Assembly: GCA_030765065.1 (NCBI GenBank)
Contig: CM060990.1
Location: 661,366,618 to 661,430,617, forward strand
Direction: 5' to 3'
DNA: 64,000 nucleotides
DNA from: Deroplatys truncata
Taxonomy: Eukaryota; Arthropoda; Insecta; Mantodea; Mantidae
Shown: positions 10,791 through 21,440 of the stretch, piece after piece
Layout of the letters: every line of letters starts with the position of its first letter
Position numbering within the stretch: the first letter of the stretch is position 1
Position numbers and translations under genes: made by a program
Notes under the pieces: model-generated
What the model saw: only the letters and a program-made list of their open reading frames with translations
What the model was told of the DNA's origin: nothing
The model's database searches: none

Positions 10791-11863
10791 GCTGATCAGT
10801 TCAAGACAGGCTTTTGCAAATCTTGCTGCTAGCAAAACTCACCTTTCCCATCACCTCCAACATACCCCACTCCCACAACTTTTTCTTTTCCACCAATCAT
10901 AATCCCTCTTATTCCTACCAATCAACAACTGTCATTTGTTCCTTTCCACCAATAAAATCACTTCTTATTCCCACCAATCACAACTTCACACGTCACTTTC
11001 TGTTACACTTTTTATCCCTCGCTCCCCATCTTTTCCCTCTTTCAGTCCCGACCTCCGCACACACAACACCTCGCCGCTGCTCACATCTCCGAACCAAATT
11101 GCCGGCGAGAACAGATCTCGTTTATTCACACCTCGACGGTTGACTCGACAGCAGCTACTGCGAACACCTACGTCGTACACGTTTTTGACCGCTTTCGACC
11201 GGCTTGAGAACCCTGCTCCTACGTACGCTAGCGACCATCACGATGGTCCAGTACCAGGTTTTTGGTATAGTTAAATTACGCCTCTGCAAAGGGTGTCTGT
11301 ACCGCTTTAAAAACCTAGGTATATCAGTGCGTAGTGATGTTGGTTGATCTTAAAGCTGGTTAAGCATTTTCAAAAACAGTTTGCTTTTATTTTTCCGCCT
11401 CGCGTGCCGCGCTTTTGGTGACGCATCCACACCGGTAACAGGTAAGTACCACACGCATAATTATTTTTCGGACCTGCTTGGCGTAGGAATATATCCTTTC
11501 GTGTTTTCGTACTGTAACCTCAAATCTCCTTACCCTCCTCTTGCGACCGCCATCTTGTTTAGTTCTCACCGCATCTCCTTGTCGTAGACCCTCCGCCATT
11601 TTTAGTTCCCACTATTTTAACCTCAAAATCTACTCTTCTAAAACTCTTGCTACCCCCATCTTCTTTTAGTTCCCATTCTCACCACTGCATCTCCTTACCC
11701 CCACCTCTTGCGACCGCCGTGTTCACCACTAACCTCCAAATTTCCTCGTCCTTAAACCTCTTGTCTCAACAACCTTGTCTAGTCCCCATTTTCGCCACCG
11801 CAACTCATATCGCCCCCATCTCTCTATCCACTCAAGAAAACTACCATCCGACGTTCAAAAATT
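10791..11863 (+). repeat. 1.1-kb tandem unit 2
   Basis: Direct repeat of unit 1, offset by 1131 bp, beginning GCTGATCAGTTCAAG. It keeps the CCAAT cluster, the leader with ATGGTCCAGTACCAG, and the donor ACAG|GTAAGTACC with GT at 11442. By eye the part from the leader to the CCGCCATCTT repeats is almost identical to unit 1, which suggests recent duplication or gene conversion. Confidence 0.85.
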
Positions 11864-12130
11864 GCTGATCAGTTCAAGACAGGCTTTTGCAAATCTTGCT
11901 GCTAGCAAAACTCACCTTTCCCATCACCTCCAACATACCCCACTCCCACAACTTTTTCTTTTCCACCAATCATAATCCCTCTTATTCCTACCAATCAACA
12001 ACTCTCATTTGTTCCTTTCCACCAATAAAATCACTTCTTATTCCCACCAATCACAACTTCACACGTCACTTTCTGTTACACTTTTTATCCCTCGCTCCCC
12101 ATCTTTACCCCTCTTTCAGTACCGACCTCC
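11864..12130 (+). repeat. 1.1-kb tandem unit 3, 5' part only
   Basis: Third start of the unit, 1073 bp after the second, with the same CCAAT cluster and CTTTTTATCCCTCG. Similarity ends near 12130 in a C/T-rich stretch, so the leader and donor are missing. Confidence 0.85.
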
Positions 12131-12268
12131 GCACAGACAACACCTCGCCACCCAGCTCCTCTCCATCACGCGACCTCCATACTCCTCCATCTCCCTTCCT
12201 CCATCTCCCACCCCAAATTAACGAACCAATCAAAACACTACACGTCACTTCCTCAATTCTTTCAACTC
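12131..12268. other. Pyrimidine-rich stretch
   Basis: C/T-rich sequence with one further ACCAATCAAAAC motif and a CACGTCACTTCC element near 12240. This may be a remnant of another unit. No gene is seen. Confidence 0.3.
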
Positions 12269-12417
12269 GTCCCGGATGAGCCAACCGATTTAACGATAAT
12301 CCTACCGCTCAGGGCGCTTTTCAAACACACCGCCGCCGCCGTCGCACGCACCGACACTAGCGACACCAGCGCCCCTAGCGGCAGGATTATCGTTAAATCA
12401 ATTGGCTCATCCGGGAC
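12269..12417. mobile_element. Foldback MITE, 149 bp with ~50-bp inverted ends
   Basis: The left end GTCCCGGATGAGCCAACCGA and the reverse complement of the right end GTCCCGGATGAGCCAATTGA continue in parallel through TTTAACGATAATCCT and (A/G)CCGCT to GGGCGCT. This gives inverted ends of about 50 bp with few mismatches around a GC-rich loop. No coding capacity. The target duplication is unclear, so the superfamily is not assigned. Confidence 0.8.
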
Positions 12418-12894
12418 TAATACTACTTTTGCCGTTTCGCTTATCCAGTAAACATTCTTTTTAATTTTTATTTTTGTATATTTATTTGAAAGTGAGTTAA
12501 TGAATTTCGATATAAATGTGGGCAACTATCCTAAGTACACCTTTTGCCACTATGCCCAAAGTTAGCCACTTATTCGGCAACGTACATGTGCGAAAGGTAG
12601 AGAGAGTCCTTCAACTGGGTAAACAAAGATCTGGGTCACAAATTTAGGCTGGCACCGTGAGCGCAGGATCCATTCCTCAGGAATCCAGGTAGCTTAGCAG
12701 GTAATACCCTTCATGCCTTCCGGCCGTATGACCAGTCTAATAGGCAGCAGGCAATAGCTTGGATCCCTCGCCCTCTTCTAGGAAGCCTCAGAGTGGTATG
12801 AATGTCGTAATTGTGTTATAAGACTAAAATGAAGAAAAACATCTTATAATAGTAAACATGTCCCCCAACGAGATTGAAATTACAGTGAGCAGAG
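12418..12894. other. No gene recognised
   Basis: AT-rich with a moderately GC-rich patch at 12640-12800. A lone A-box-like TAGCTTAGCAGG occurs near 12691 without a convincing B box at tRNA distance. Confidence 0.3.
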
Positions 12895-13180
12895 TTAAAA
12901 TTAAATTGAGTTTTATTTATGGACGCTCTTTAACTACTACGGTCCTTAGCGTCCCATTCCATATTGGGAGTGAAAGACCGGTAATTTTGCTCAGCGGCCT
13001 CTTTATCAGGCTTGAGGTTCTTTTACGTGCCGTAAATCTACGACACGGGACCACCGGCCTTACTTCCCTTCCGAAGGAAGCCATGATAAGGATTTTTACG
13101 CCCGAAAAAAATCCATCGCCCTCCGCCGGGTTTGAACCCGCGACCTTGGGAACTAGAGGCTAGCACGGTACCACTAGTGG
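12895..13180 (-). mobile_element. SINE1 copy (tRNA-derived)
   Basis: On the minus strand the head carries a B-box-like GCGGGTTCAAACCCGG (near 13125), then CGGGCGTAAAAATCC, a GGCTTCCTTCGGAAGGGAAG block, GTCGTAGATTTACGGCACG, and a tail ending near AATTTAATTTT. The same order of blocks is found at 32414-32697 and 50763-51020, and its 3' half at 44112-44287. Pol III transcription from an internal promoter and LINE-aided insertion are known for tRNA SINEs. The target duplication is not clear here. Confidence 0.75.
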
Positions 13181-14394
13181 AGTGGGAAATGAAATGCCCG
13201 TACATAAAAGTCATACTTTCATTAGAACCACCGCTGTTATGGTTTTCTCTGCGCCCAAAGATTCAGATTTTAAACAGTAAAGCCGAAAGTCTCAATTTAA
13301 ATATACCCTTTAAGGAAGAAACCGATTTAAAATAACATTTTTATCGAGTTGTTTTCTAGTTCAATAAGAAACGCAATCTGAAATAATGTTTACGAAAATT
13401 GCATCATAAAGAGCATTTTTTGTAAAAATAGCTTAAATGTGTGTTGTAAAATGCATAATCCAGGGATGAAAGTGCATGTAGCAAACTTTGCAATCGCACA
13501 TATTTACACTGACAAAAGATGTGATAGAAAGTTTAAAAAGCTCAGTAGGGTGTTTTGCGTTTTCGAAAATTCACAGTTCGTTCCCCTTAAACTGTGAAGT
13601 GTGGCTCTTGGCTAAGGTTTTAAGTATTTGGCATTTCCCCTTTAATAACGGTGCTCACGAGAAAGGCGAAAAGATTTTGTGAAATAAAGTAATTAATAGG
13701 GTTTATTTACGAGCTTTGGCGGCGATGTCAAAGTAAAGGGATATATTTTGTGGTGGAAAAGACATGTAATACATCAGTGGATTATATTTGTACTGTATAA
13801 GAAAACCTTCATGGTACTGCAAGCGCTGATATGTCGTTTTGACGGAACATAAACCTCAAATCTGCTAAAATTAAACACGCGAAATTCACGCTTTAAGCTG
13901 CAAGGTTTTCTTGAAAGGGGATGCCGACAAAAGTTCTCAGAGCGACGCGCAACAAACGCCCATTGAAATGAAAACCGATGTTCGCCGAAAGGCAAAGGGT
14001 CCAGAAATAGAATCCAGCAGCGTTTAATTTATTGCGAGAACAGAAATGCTACAACTGACGTTTTAGCTGAATGAGGAATTCGTGCAACATGCTGCGCTAA
14101 TCAAATTATTTCAAACAATTGGATACTGGTAATTAAATATGCAGCCCCGTGTAGACTACATGTCGGGTCAGAAATACAAAGGATGCGGTCGACGAGAAGT
14201 TACAGGAACTTCAGACAATAGCATGGACATCGCATAATTCGTAATAAAGGATCGCCACAAAGCATACACCTGGTAAATCAGAATTCCCTTTGAAATAACT
14301 GAAACATAAAAAAACTATATGGAATTTCAGCGCTATATACACACACTCAGCCATGTTAACTCATGGTGTTTACTTCAGACTATTTTTGTTCGGA
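13181..14394. other. No gene recognised
   Basis: AT-rich sequence with only short frames on either strand and no motif I can name. Confidence 0.3.
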
Positions 14395-14500
14395 AATGAT
14401 TAATTTTTACTTTTTCTACATCCCACCTATAGCAAGCAGACGAAGTATAGCACTCCACCCAAACGTTTGATGCTAAGATTTCACTGAAAAATTTAATTTC
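14395..14500 (+). mobile_element. F1 left-end fragment
   Basis: TTTTTACTTTTTCTAC, a diverged CTATAGCAAGCAGACGAAG and CACTCCACCCAAA match the F1 left end. Truncated just before the LINE remnant. Confidence 0.7.
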
Positions 14501-14511
14501 ACTGAATTAAA

Positions 14512-15188
14512 TATGCAAAAATCTCTATATCAATTAAACAAAATAAACCAAAACTACAAAATAAAAATATCACAACACAAAACTAAAATATTGTCTTTCA
14601 TAGGACCCGAAACATTAAGAGCAAAAATAGTAATACAAGAGACAATATTACAACAAATAAGCAGTTTTAATTATTTAGGTTGTAACGTCCCATACTTAAA
14701 AAATGACATAATAAACAAAATTAATGAATTCAACCAAATATGCGGCACCATCAAACGAAATTTAAAAAATACTAAGAAAAAAAAATAAAATTTTACAAAG
14801 TGATGGCTGTTCCAGTGTTAACGTATAGATCCGAATGCTGGACAATGACCAAACAAATGGAAATAAAGATAGAAGCAGCAGAGATGCACTTTTTTAGACA
14901 TGTAGCAGGATATATATTAAAAGACAGAAGGAGAAGTTATGACATACGTTTCAAAATACTAGAAAGAATTAAAGAAAATCAAAACAACTGGAAACAACAT
15001 ATGGAGAGGATGGGTAATAACCGCTATACGAAGCTGGTTTTAAGATATACACCAAAAGGCCAAAGAAACATCGGCAGACCTAAAAGAAGGTGGATGGAAC
15101 AGTTTAAATAATGAGACCCGAACAAGCCAAAGGGCTTAAACCATGAAAGGTGGTGGTGATTTCATTGAAAACATACATTATGAGGCTG

Positions 15189-15227
<39 letters not shown>
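14512..15227 (+). mobile_element. LINE 3' end: reverse transcriptase C-terminal remnant
   Basis: Two adjoining frames (14513-14788 and 14800-15111) read as one C-terminal LINE region. The first has HKTKILSF and, further on, SSFNYLG, as in reverse transcriptase domains 6-7. The second has AVPVLTYRSECWT, AAEMHFFRHVAGY and GRPKRRWMEQFK. These are the thumb and C-terminal landmarks common in insect non-LTR 'endonuclease-reverse transcriptase' proteins. A frameshift in an A-run (14775-14785) separates them. The 5' part (endonuclease, catalytic YADD) is absent, as expected for 5' truncation. A GGTGGTGGTGATTTC segment and an (AAT)n tract form the 3' tail. The clade is not assigned. Confidence 0.8.
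15193..15227. repeat. (AAT)n microsatellite, LINE tail
   Basis: About 11 AAT units directly after the LINE 3' end, probably its original repetitive tail. Confidence 0.9.
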
Positions 15228-15228
<1 letters not shown>

Positions 15229-15759
15229 CGAATACATTTCAATCTTAATAAATATATATTAATGTTATTTATTTGAAGTGGCGTGGTGATACAAATTTGG
15301 ATATATTTTCAGAAAGTACTTTTTATGCAAATGATACTATGCAGCTAATCTGTTCTGACTAGTAAAGTTATTTAAATGCAACAAAGTACAGATGTAATGC
15401 AAATAGCATCCTTCTGAACCACTCAAGGGCGGAATTAGTGTTATCAACTTTAAAGAAGCGCGTGAAGAGTCATTTTAATAAGGTTGGTATTGTAGTAAGG
15501 AAATTCTGCTTATGTCAATAAAGCCTTGCATTTTTCACAAGATCATTAGCATTTTAATTAGTTCTACTAATAAAGAACGGTTAGTGAAATATTATGTCAC
15601 TCGTTATCCATTTTGGAAGTGTTGTGGTTTTACAGACAATATAGTGACGCAGCGGCTATAGCCGAAGCTTATTGCAAGGAAGTTGACCGGCCAGCTGGAC
15701 GGTTGAAGAGATAAGGAGCGCTATCACCCGACCTAAACACTAGAAGCGCTATCGAGAGG
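15228..15759. other. No gene recognised
   Basis: AT-rich sequence with no open frame of note. A GC-richer patch begins near 15640. Confidence 0.3.
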
Positions 15760-16053
15760 AATCCAGATTCTTCTGGAAGTTTTTGCTTTTCGCATTCCAC
15801 AAACATTGCAGAAATTCTCGCATTTGTACATAAGCAATCGTGCTCGTGAGTGAGTTTGTGAAGCGGAAAACTACCGGTAACTCATTGCGTTCCACCAGTG
15901 AGGTTGTAACGACAGTTATGACGTACAGTGAGTGCTGCTACTGTAAGCAATTAAAGAGGTTTCGTGTTTAACACCCCAAATAGTGAAGCGGAAGAAGAGG
16001 GAGCTTCCGGTCTCTTACGGCTACGTCGCGAGGAAAAGTATTCACAAAGAGAA
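15760..16053 (+). promoter_or_regulatory. Possible heat-shock-like promoter and leader before the minisatellite
   Basis: AGATTCTTCTGGAAGTTTTT (near 15767) approximates alternating GAA/TTC units. It is followed by a GTGAGTGAGTTTGTGAAGC-rich leader like the one after the perfect element at 61180. A short frame reading SEAEEEGASGLLRLRREEK lies just before the minisatellite. The relation to 61180-61560 is suggestive only. Confidence 0.3.
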
Positions 16054-17095
16054 CTGAAATAAACCATTAGTGAAATGATGGTGAAAACTGAAATAAACCA
16101 TTAGTGAAATGATGGTGAAAACTGAAATAAACCATTAGTGAAATGATGGTGAAAACTGAAATAAACCGTTAGTGAAATGATGGTGAAAACAGAACTAAAC
16201 CGTTAGTGAAATGATGGTGAAAACAGAACTAAACCGTTAGTGAAATGATGGTGAAAACAGAACTAAACTGCTGGTGAAATGATGGTTAAAACAGAACTAA
16301 ACCGTTAGTGAAATGATGGTGAAAACAGAACTAAACCGTTAGTGAAATGATGGTGAAAACAGAACTAAACCGTTAGTGAAATGATGGTGAAAACAGAATT
16401 AAATCGTTAGTGAAATGATGGTGAAAACAGAACTAAATCGTTAGTGAAATGATGGTGAAAACAGAACTAAATCGTTAGTGAAATGATGGTGAAAATAGAA
16501 TTAAATCGTTAGTGAAATGATGGTGAAACTGAACTAAACCGTTAGTAAAATGATGGTGAAAACTGAACTAAACCGTTAGTGAAATGATGGTGAAAACTGA
16601 ACTAAACCGTTAGTGAAATGATGGTAAAAACTGAATTAAACCGTTAGTGAAATGATGGTGAAAACTGAACTAAACCGTAAGTGAAATGATGGTGAAAACT
16701 GAACTAAACCGTTAGTGAAATGATGGTGAAACTGAAGTAAACCACGTTAATGAAGCGATGGTGAAAACTGAACTTAACCACGTTCGTGAAGGCACAGTGG
16801 AAACTGAACTACATCACGTTAGCGAAGTGAGGGTGAAAAGTGAACTACATCACGTTAGCGAAGTGAGGGTGAAAAGTGAACTACATCACGTTAGCGAAGT
16901 GAGGGTGAACTAAATCAAGTTATTGAAGCGACGGTGAAAACTGAACTAAACCACGTTAGTGAAGCGATGGTTAAAACTGAACTAAACCACGTTAGTGAAG
17001 CGACGGTGAACAGTGAAGTACATCACGTTAGTGAAGTGAGGCCGAAAAATGAACTACATCACGCTAATGAAGTGAGAGTGAAGAGTGAACGAAGT
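16054..17095 (+). repeat. 34/36-bp minisatellite with 12-residue coding periodicity
   Basis: About 20 units of 34 bp (core AACCGTTAGTGAAATGATGG) to about 16735, then about 10 units of mostly 36 bp (core AACCACGTTAGTGAAGCGA) to 17095. The 34-bp unit lacks two bases (ACCACGTT becomes ACCGTT). The 36-bp units keep an open frame: five units near 16740-16915 read like ELHHVSEVRVKS, and a second run reads ELNHVSEAMVKT from 16934. A short deletion separates the runs. The 34-bp units shift frame at every repeat and cannot encode a long protein. The 36-bp end therefore looks ancestral and the 34-bp end a later expansion. Confidence 0.9.
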
Positions 17096-17173
17096 TACAA
17101 TATGGTTATGCATGGCTTTAGAAATGACCATTCTTATGCTACTACACATACACATACCTTCAAGGTGGACTGA
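16934..17173 (+). CDS. Short frame of 12-residue repeats, probably not a whole gene
   Basis: 79 codons from ATG at 16934 to TGA at 17171-17173. It consists of about four ELNHVSEAMVKT-like repeats followed by a unique tail (YNMVMHGFRNDHSYATTHTH). The repeats alternate acidic and basic residues and could form a helix. The frame starts inside the minisatellite, has no upstream promoter of its own, and matches no protein I know. It may be a relic of a repeat-bearing coding exon, or an open frame kept only because the repeat length is a multiple of three. Confidence 0.25.
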   Translation: MKTELNHVSEAMVKTELNHVSEATVNSEVHHVSEVRPKNELHHANEVRVKSERSYNMVMHGFRNDHSYATTHTHTFKVD

Positions 17174-17746
17174 TCTTAAATATGTCAAATTTTGATAAGT
17201 TTGCTATCATTGCTAACAAGATTCCACTAGATATATTATGTAGAACAGGTCGCATTTTAAATGCAAAATTTCTGGTTGGCTAACTAGGAAGGTATTTTAT
17301 GAAAGTAATGAGTTTTGTAACTGTGATATTCTGAAATATGTCGAAAAACATTATATTGTCACTCTTTGTCTTACGACATCTGTGATAATAAATGAACAAT
17401 TAATTAAATAGTAATGACGAGCCTTTGAGTACTACCTTTTGTTTATTTTCCTTACTTCCCAATTAAAGAAAACGAACGCATAGCTTGCCGGTCTTCATAT
17501 CCATCAGCAAACTAACAAGATATTTTGTCTTCCAAGTTCCAACATAATGAACTGATTAGAGCCGTGAACAGTGAATGATTGAAATAAATAATTTTTGCCG
17601 AGTGTGGACTGGCAGATATGATTGATGCTAGAATGCGCTGACAAGGCATTAACTAGCCGTTGGTCGATAAAGCAAATCCTGCTGTACCGACCAGTAAGCT
17701 AAAACACTTACATACAAATGAATGACGGAAGAGCATTTTGAGTTTT
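17174..17746. other. No gene recognised
   Basis: AT-rich sequence, short frames only. Confidence 0.3.
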
Positions 17747-17835
17747 CTTTCTTACTTTTCTCTACCACTTGTCTAGTAGGCATAGGAAGAACTGAATTTC
17801 ACGTAAAAATTCGACGTAGAGGTTTTAAAGCCGGT
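17747..17835 (+). mobile_element. F1 left-end fragment, diverged
   Basis: TTCTTACTTTTCTCTACCAC, AGTAGGCATAGGAAG and AAAAATTCGA follow the F1 left-end order. Confidence 0.5.
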
Positions 17836-17852
17836 TATCGAGACCCAGGGGA

Positions 17853-17853
17853 G

Positions 17854-17898
<45 letters not shown>

Positions 17899-17899
17899 T
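17853..17899. repeat. (ATA)n microsatellite
   Basis: About 15 trinucleotide units. Confidence 0.95.
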
Positions 17900-18884
17900 A
17901 CGATCGAAATCGAACATAACGACGAAAACATGCCGAAAAGAGATGAAGGATATAAATAGAATCAATTTAAAAATAAAAAGACGCCCGCTCTGTAAATTCA
18001 TATTAGGAATGGATTTTGTTGAAAAGGCAGAAAAACAAGTTTTGTTTTCCTCGAAACGAAAGCAGATGTATGCTATCGGTGACAACAAGTCTACCGGAAG
18101 TTTCGCGTTTGTACTTTGGCTCGGACGTGTAGTTTACAATGGTTTCAAAGCTTAGCAGGGTCAGAAAGTATACGTGTCTTATCTACGATCTAAGAATATT
18201 CGTGGGGAAATTTTAAAACTCAAAATAAACTGTAAGAAGCAGACGGGAAAGTTGTCAAGTGGGGGTAGCCAATTATAAAATCATGAAACAAAAATGATAG
18301 CCAATCAAATATCGCGTATAGATCAAATGATACGTTTGAACTTAAAACGGAACGAAACATAAGAAAGGTGGGGGGAAATTCCAAGTTCGACGAAAGGCGT
18401 GAAAAAGGAAAAGAAACGCCGAGACGCATTCGGGTAAGAGCTAATCACGAGGACGGTTGACGAAACAAAATAAGAAGAAAATAATCAGAAAGTTTATAGT
18501 GTAAAAATGAAGTTGTGAAATCTAGGCAATTCGAGGGCTAGTCGGAGGAACACATAAGTAGCGACTTCGAAAGTGACGACAATTATAACAGTGGTTTCGA
18601 CGACGAAGGTGGCGGGTCGACCAGATAGGAATCTTTGTGACAAAATAAAGAAATAACTCAATCTTCGCCGGCAGTATTATTAATATCATCAAGGCAGTGT
18701 CACCACCCCTGAAAACAGAACCTCAGCTCTACCAAAACAAATTCCTAATCCCTGCCATCCAAAAATCAAACCCGAGACTCAGTCTCCTGAAGCGACAACA
18801 AGGAACAACACAGATGTGTCAAAGGTCAGCGTTAGTTTCAACGGGAATATGCGCTTCGAGGCCCTATAAATTCACACACGCGCG
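17900..18884. other. No gene recognised
   Basis: Near 18550-18630 one frame reads an acidic stretch (SSDFESDDNYNSGFDDEGGG) bounded by stops. It could be a scrap of a protein with an acidic tail, but nothing else supports a gene. Confidence 0.3.
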
Positions 18885-19110
18885 TGCGCGTGTATGTGTG
18901 TGTGTGTGTGCGAACACCTCAAAGTGGCTCTTAACGATTTTGATTAAAATGCCATAATTTTAAGATATTTATATGACAAATCTTGAATTCTCTGGGAACA
19001 GCCTTTGAAGTCCTCTTCACTCGTAAGGAATTTTGTATAACCGGTAAACCATGAGAGATAGACAAATATTCACTACATAAAGATGTAGAACTCTTTAAAA
19101 CACACAAAAG
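18885..19110 (+). mobile_element. F1 internal fragment
   Basis: Begins in a GT tract (18891-18910), then GGCTCTTAACGATTTTGATT, TCTGGGAACAG and ACCATGAGAGATAGACAAAT in F1 order. Confidence 0.7.
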
Positions 19111-20355
19111 TATTTAAAATAACTGTGTTATGCAAGGGAGGTTTTAGTAAATAAACAGAGCAATTGTGTTACCACACGGAGTATAGGTAACGTCAGGTAA
19201 TATAACGGACGGTGTGTATTTTGTAGGGATATTTCCGCCTGATTAAAAATACATAAAAAGGAACTGTGTAATAAGTATAGTTTAGGAATTATTAATAATT
19301 AATTAACATTCAATTTAATAAATTTACATAATTTTAAAGCCTTAGGATTAAAATCTCTACCAATCGAAAGCCGTTCAGAAGCTGTAAATATGTTTTAAGT
19401 TTTAATAATATTGTTAAATAAATAAGGACATAATTGCCGAAGAAAGTCTGCAAGATTTAGGTAAAATAAAAGTAGCTTCGCTTTAGACTGTCCATTATGT
19501 TTTCCGAGCGTGCAGCCATAAAATTCGAAAACTGCTTTTGTACTTCGTGGGGATGAGGCAAGTTTTAAGAGTAAACAGACGCTATGAGGCAACGGACATT
19601 TCTTACAGTTAGGCTTTGAATTTTCAACCAGGGAACCAATAAACGTAGAGAATAAGTGCGAGAACCAATGGAATCACAGCAAGACGCAGTGACGTACAAA
19701 ATTTGAAGGCGAGCAGTCGTTGTTATATGTGAATGCGAGCGTGGATTTAGGGCAGTTTTGTCACGATTCTTCGTTGAGGTAACACGTAGCACTCCGGATC
19801 AGAAAAGGACGCTAAGTTCCGAAATTTGATAAGTACCGCGCAATTATGCATTTATAAAGTGGTGTAGGTAAAAAATTTATATAATGTGCTAACTGCATTC
19901 TTTGATATAATTATATCCAAGCTCATAAGCGAGTTAATGTTAGTCAAGTGACTATTTCAAGTTCGCGCGAATCTAAAGAACGGCGATACAGCACCGAGAT
20001 ATTAAATAACTAGCCGGAGCAAACTTAAGTGTTCTAAGAGACAATAGCGGGACGAAAGTGCTAAAACAATCATGCGTGTTAGAGAATATCAATGAATCTT
20101 GCAGGATTTCTAGCATAAGAGTGAGAAAAGTGAAAACAGTGTTTCTTTCAAGACAATATCCTGGTGTCAACACTCCCTCAATCCTACCCTGACAACAACT
20201 GTAGGGAATTTCAGGCCGATTCGCCGACAGTTGACCCTGAGATCGACGAGAAGTGCTTACTGGCTGATATCGCTGATTACGAGTCCTGAAGACTTCACCT
20301 ATAACGACGCAGAGACGAGAACGACTGCGAGGTAATGAAATAGCGCGCTGTCAAA
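19111..20355. other. No gene recognised
   Basis: AT-rich sequence with short frames only. The last ~150 bp are more GC-rich. Confidence 0.3.
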
Positions 20356-20359
20356 ACGC

Positions 20360-21368
20360 TGAAGTAGATATTGTTCTTGGAGCTTATTTATTTATTTCCA
20401 TATTGACGTAAATTTGAAGTGATATATGTTCTTTATGTTGTTGAACGAGTTTATTTACTGTTGTTGCAGTTTTGTACCACGTTTTGGGCGTTAATTTGAA
20501 GTAGTTGTTTACGTAATATGCTGCTACGTATGAGAAGCCGATTTGAAGATGTATTTTTGTTGTTACACTCCAAGTTTAAAAAAAATATTAACTATTAACT
20601 TGGTTATTAAACTGGTTCTATAGATATTATTTATGTTTGTTTTTGCCTCGGCTGCTTCAGTATTACTTTAGAGACACGTTTCTCTTAATCAGGGCGTGGT
20701 GCGACAAGAATGTAGGCTTACACAGATTTTAAGTTTAAATTCACTTCTTTTTATTAATCCTTGACACAAATTAAATAGCACTACACCGATATTAAGAGCT
20801 ATGAGATTCTTTTATTTAATACTTGCACTTTGTTAACGCGTATACTTAATTTTTGTTTCACACGGATACGTAATATTTCTTTAGAGAACACATCTTCCAT
20901 CCGGTCACTACCAAAGTCTGCAGGCAACTGAACATATTTCAACCGTCCAAACCCGTAAACTTCTATTTCGAGTCTCTGATTGGCTAATCCTAGTCCAATA
21001 GAATACCTGCATTTTATTAAAGCTTTTTCTGGCTGTTGATTGGCTATTTTTAAACTGTCACAAAATTTACATTATTACTGCCCTAATCATAACTAGTAAC
21101 ATTTAAACTCAAACTCATTATTGCCTCAAGGTTACCTCATTGTTAGCATCGTTAAACTTATTATTCTCACAGCTCTTACACTATTAAACTACGTAATGCA
21201 TTCACATAACATTTTAAAACATGTTTACAATAATATAAGCCTATGCAATGACTGTTACATACATTTTTACAAATTATTACATACATATTGTTTCAAGGCG
21301 GGCTGTTATTGAATTTACATATTATATAATTTAATTTAAATTATTCAAGTGTTAAAAATACTGCCTCA
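20360..21368 (-). mobile_element. Solo LTR, family LTR-A (fossil)
   Basis: About 1009 bp, from TGAAGTAGATATTG to ATACTGCCTCA, flanked by a perfect 4-bp duplication ACGC (20356-20359 and 21369-21372). On the minus strand it begins TGAGGCAGTATTTTTAA. It carries CCAAT motifs in the U3-like half (GATTGG on plus near 20979 and 21040) and a polyadenylation-like TTATTAAT. No internal coding region is attached, so this is a solo LTR of a gypsy-type size and target length. It looks old, at roughly three-quarters identity to the other copies by eye. Confidence 0.85.
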
Positions 21369-21372
21369 ACGC

Positions 21373-21374
21373 TA

Positions 21375-21440
<66 letters not shown>

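Noticed and set aside
9700-12280. Ser/Pro/His-rich open frames of 100-130 codons
   Set aside because: They run through C/T-rich promoter-like repeats, overlap in several frames, and lack any domain. They come from base composition.
12640-12800. Possible SINE head with A box TAGCTTAGCAGG
   Set aside because: No B box at tRNA distance and no second copy seen.
18540-18635. Acidic peptide SSDFESDDNYNSGFDDEGGG
   Set aside because: Bounded by stops on both sides and without neighbours; too short to call a gene remnant.
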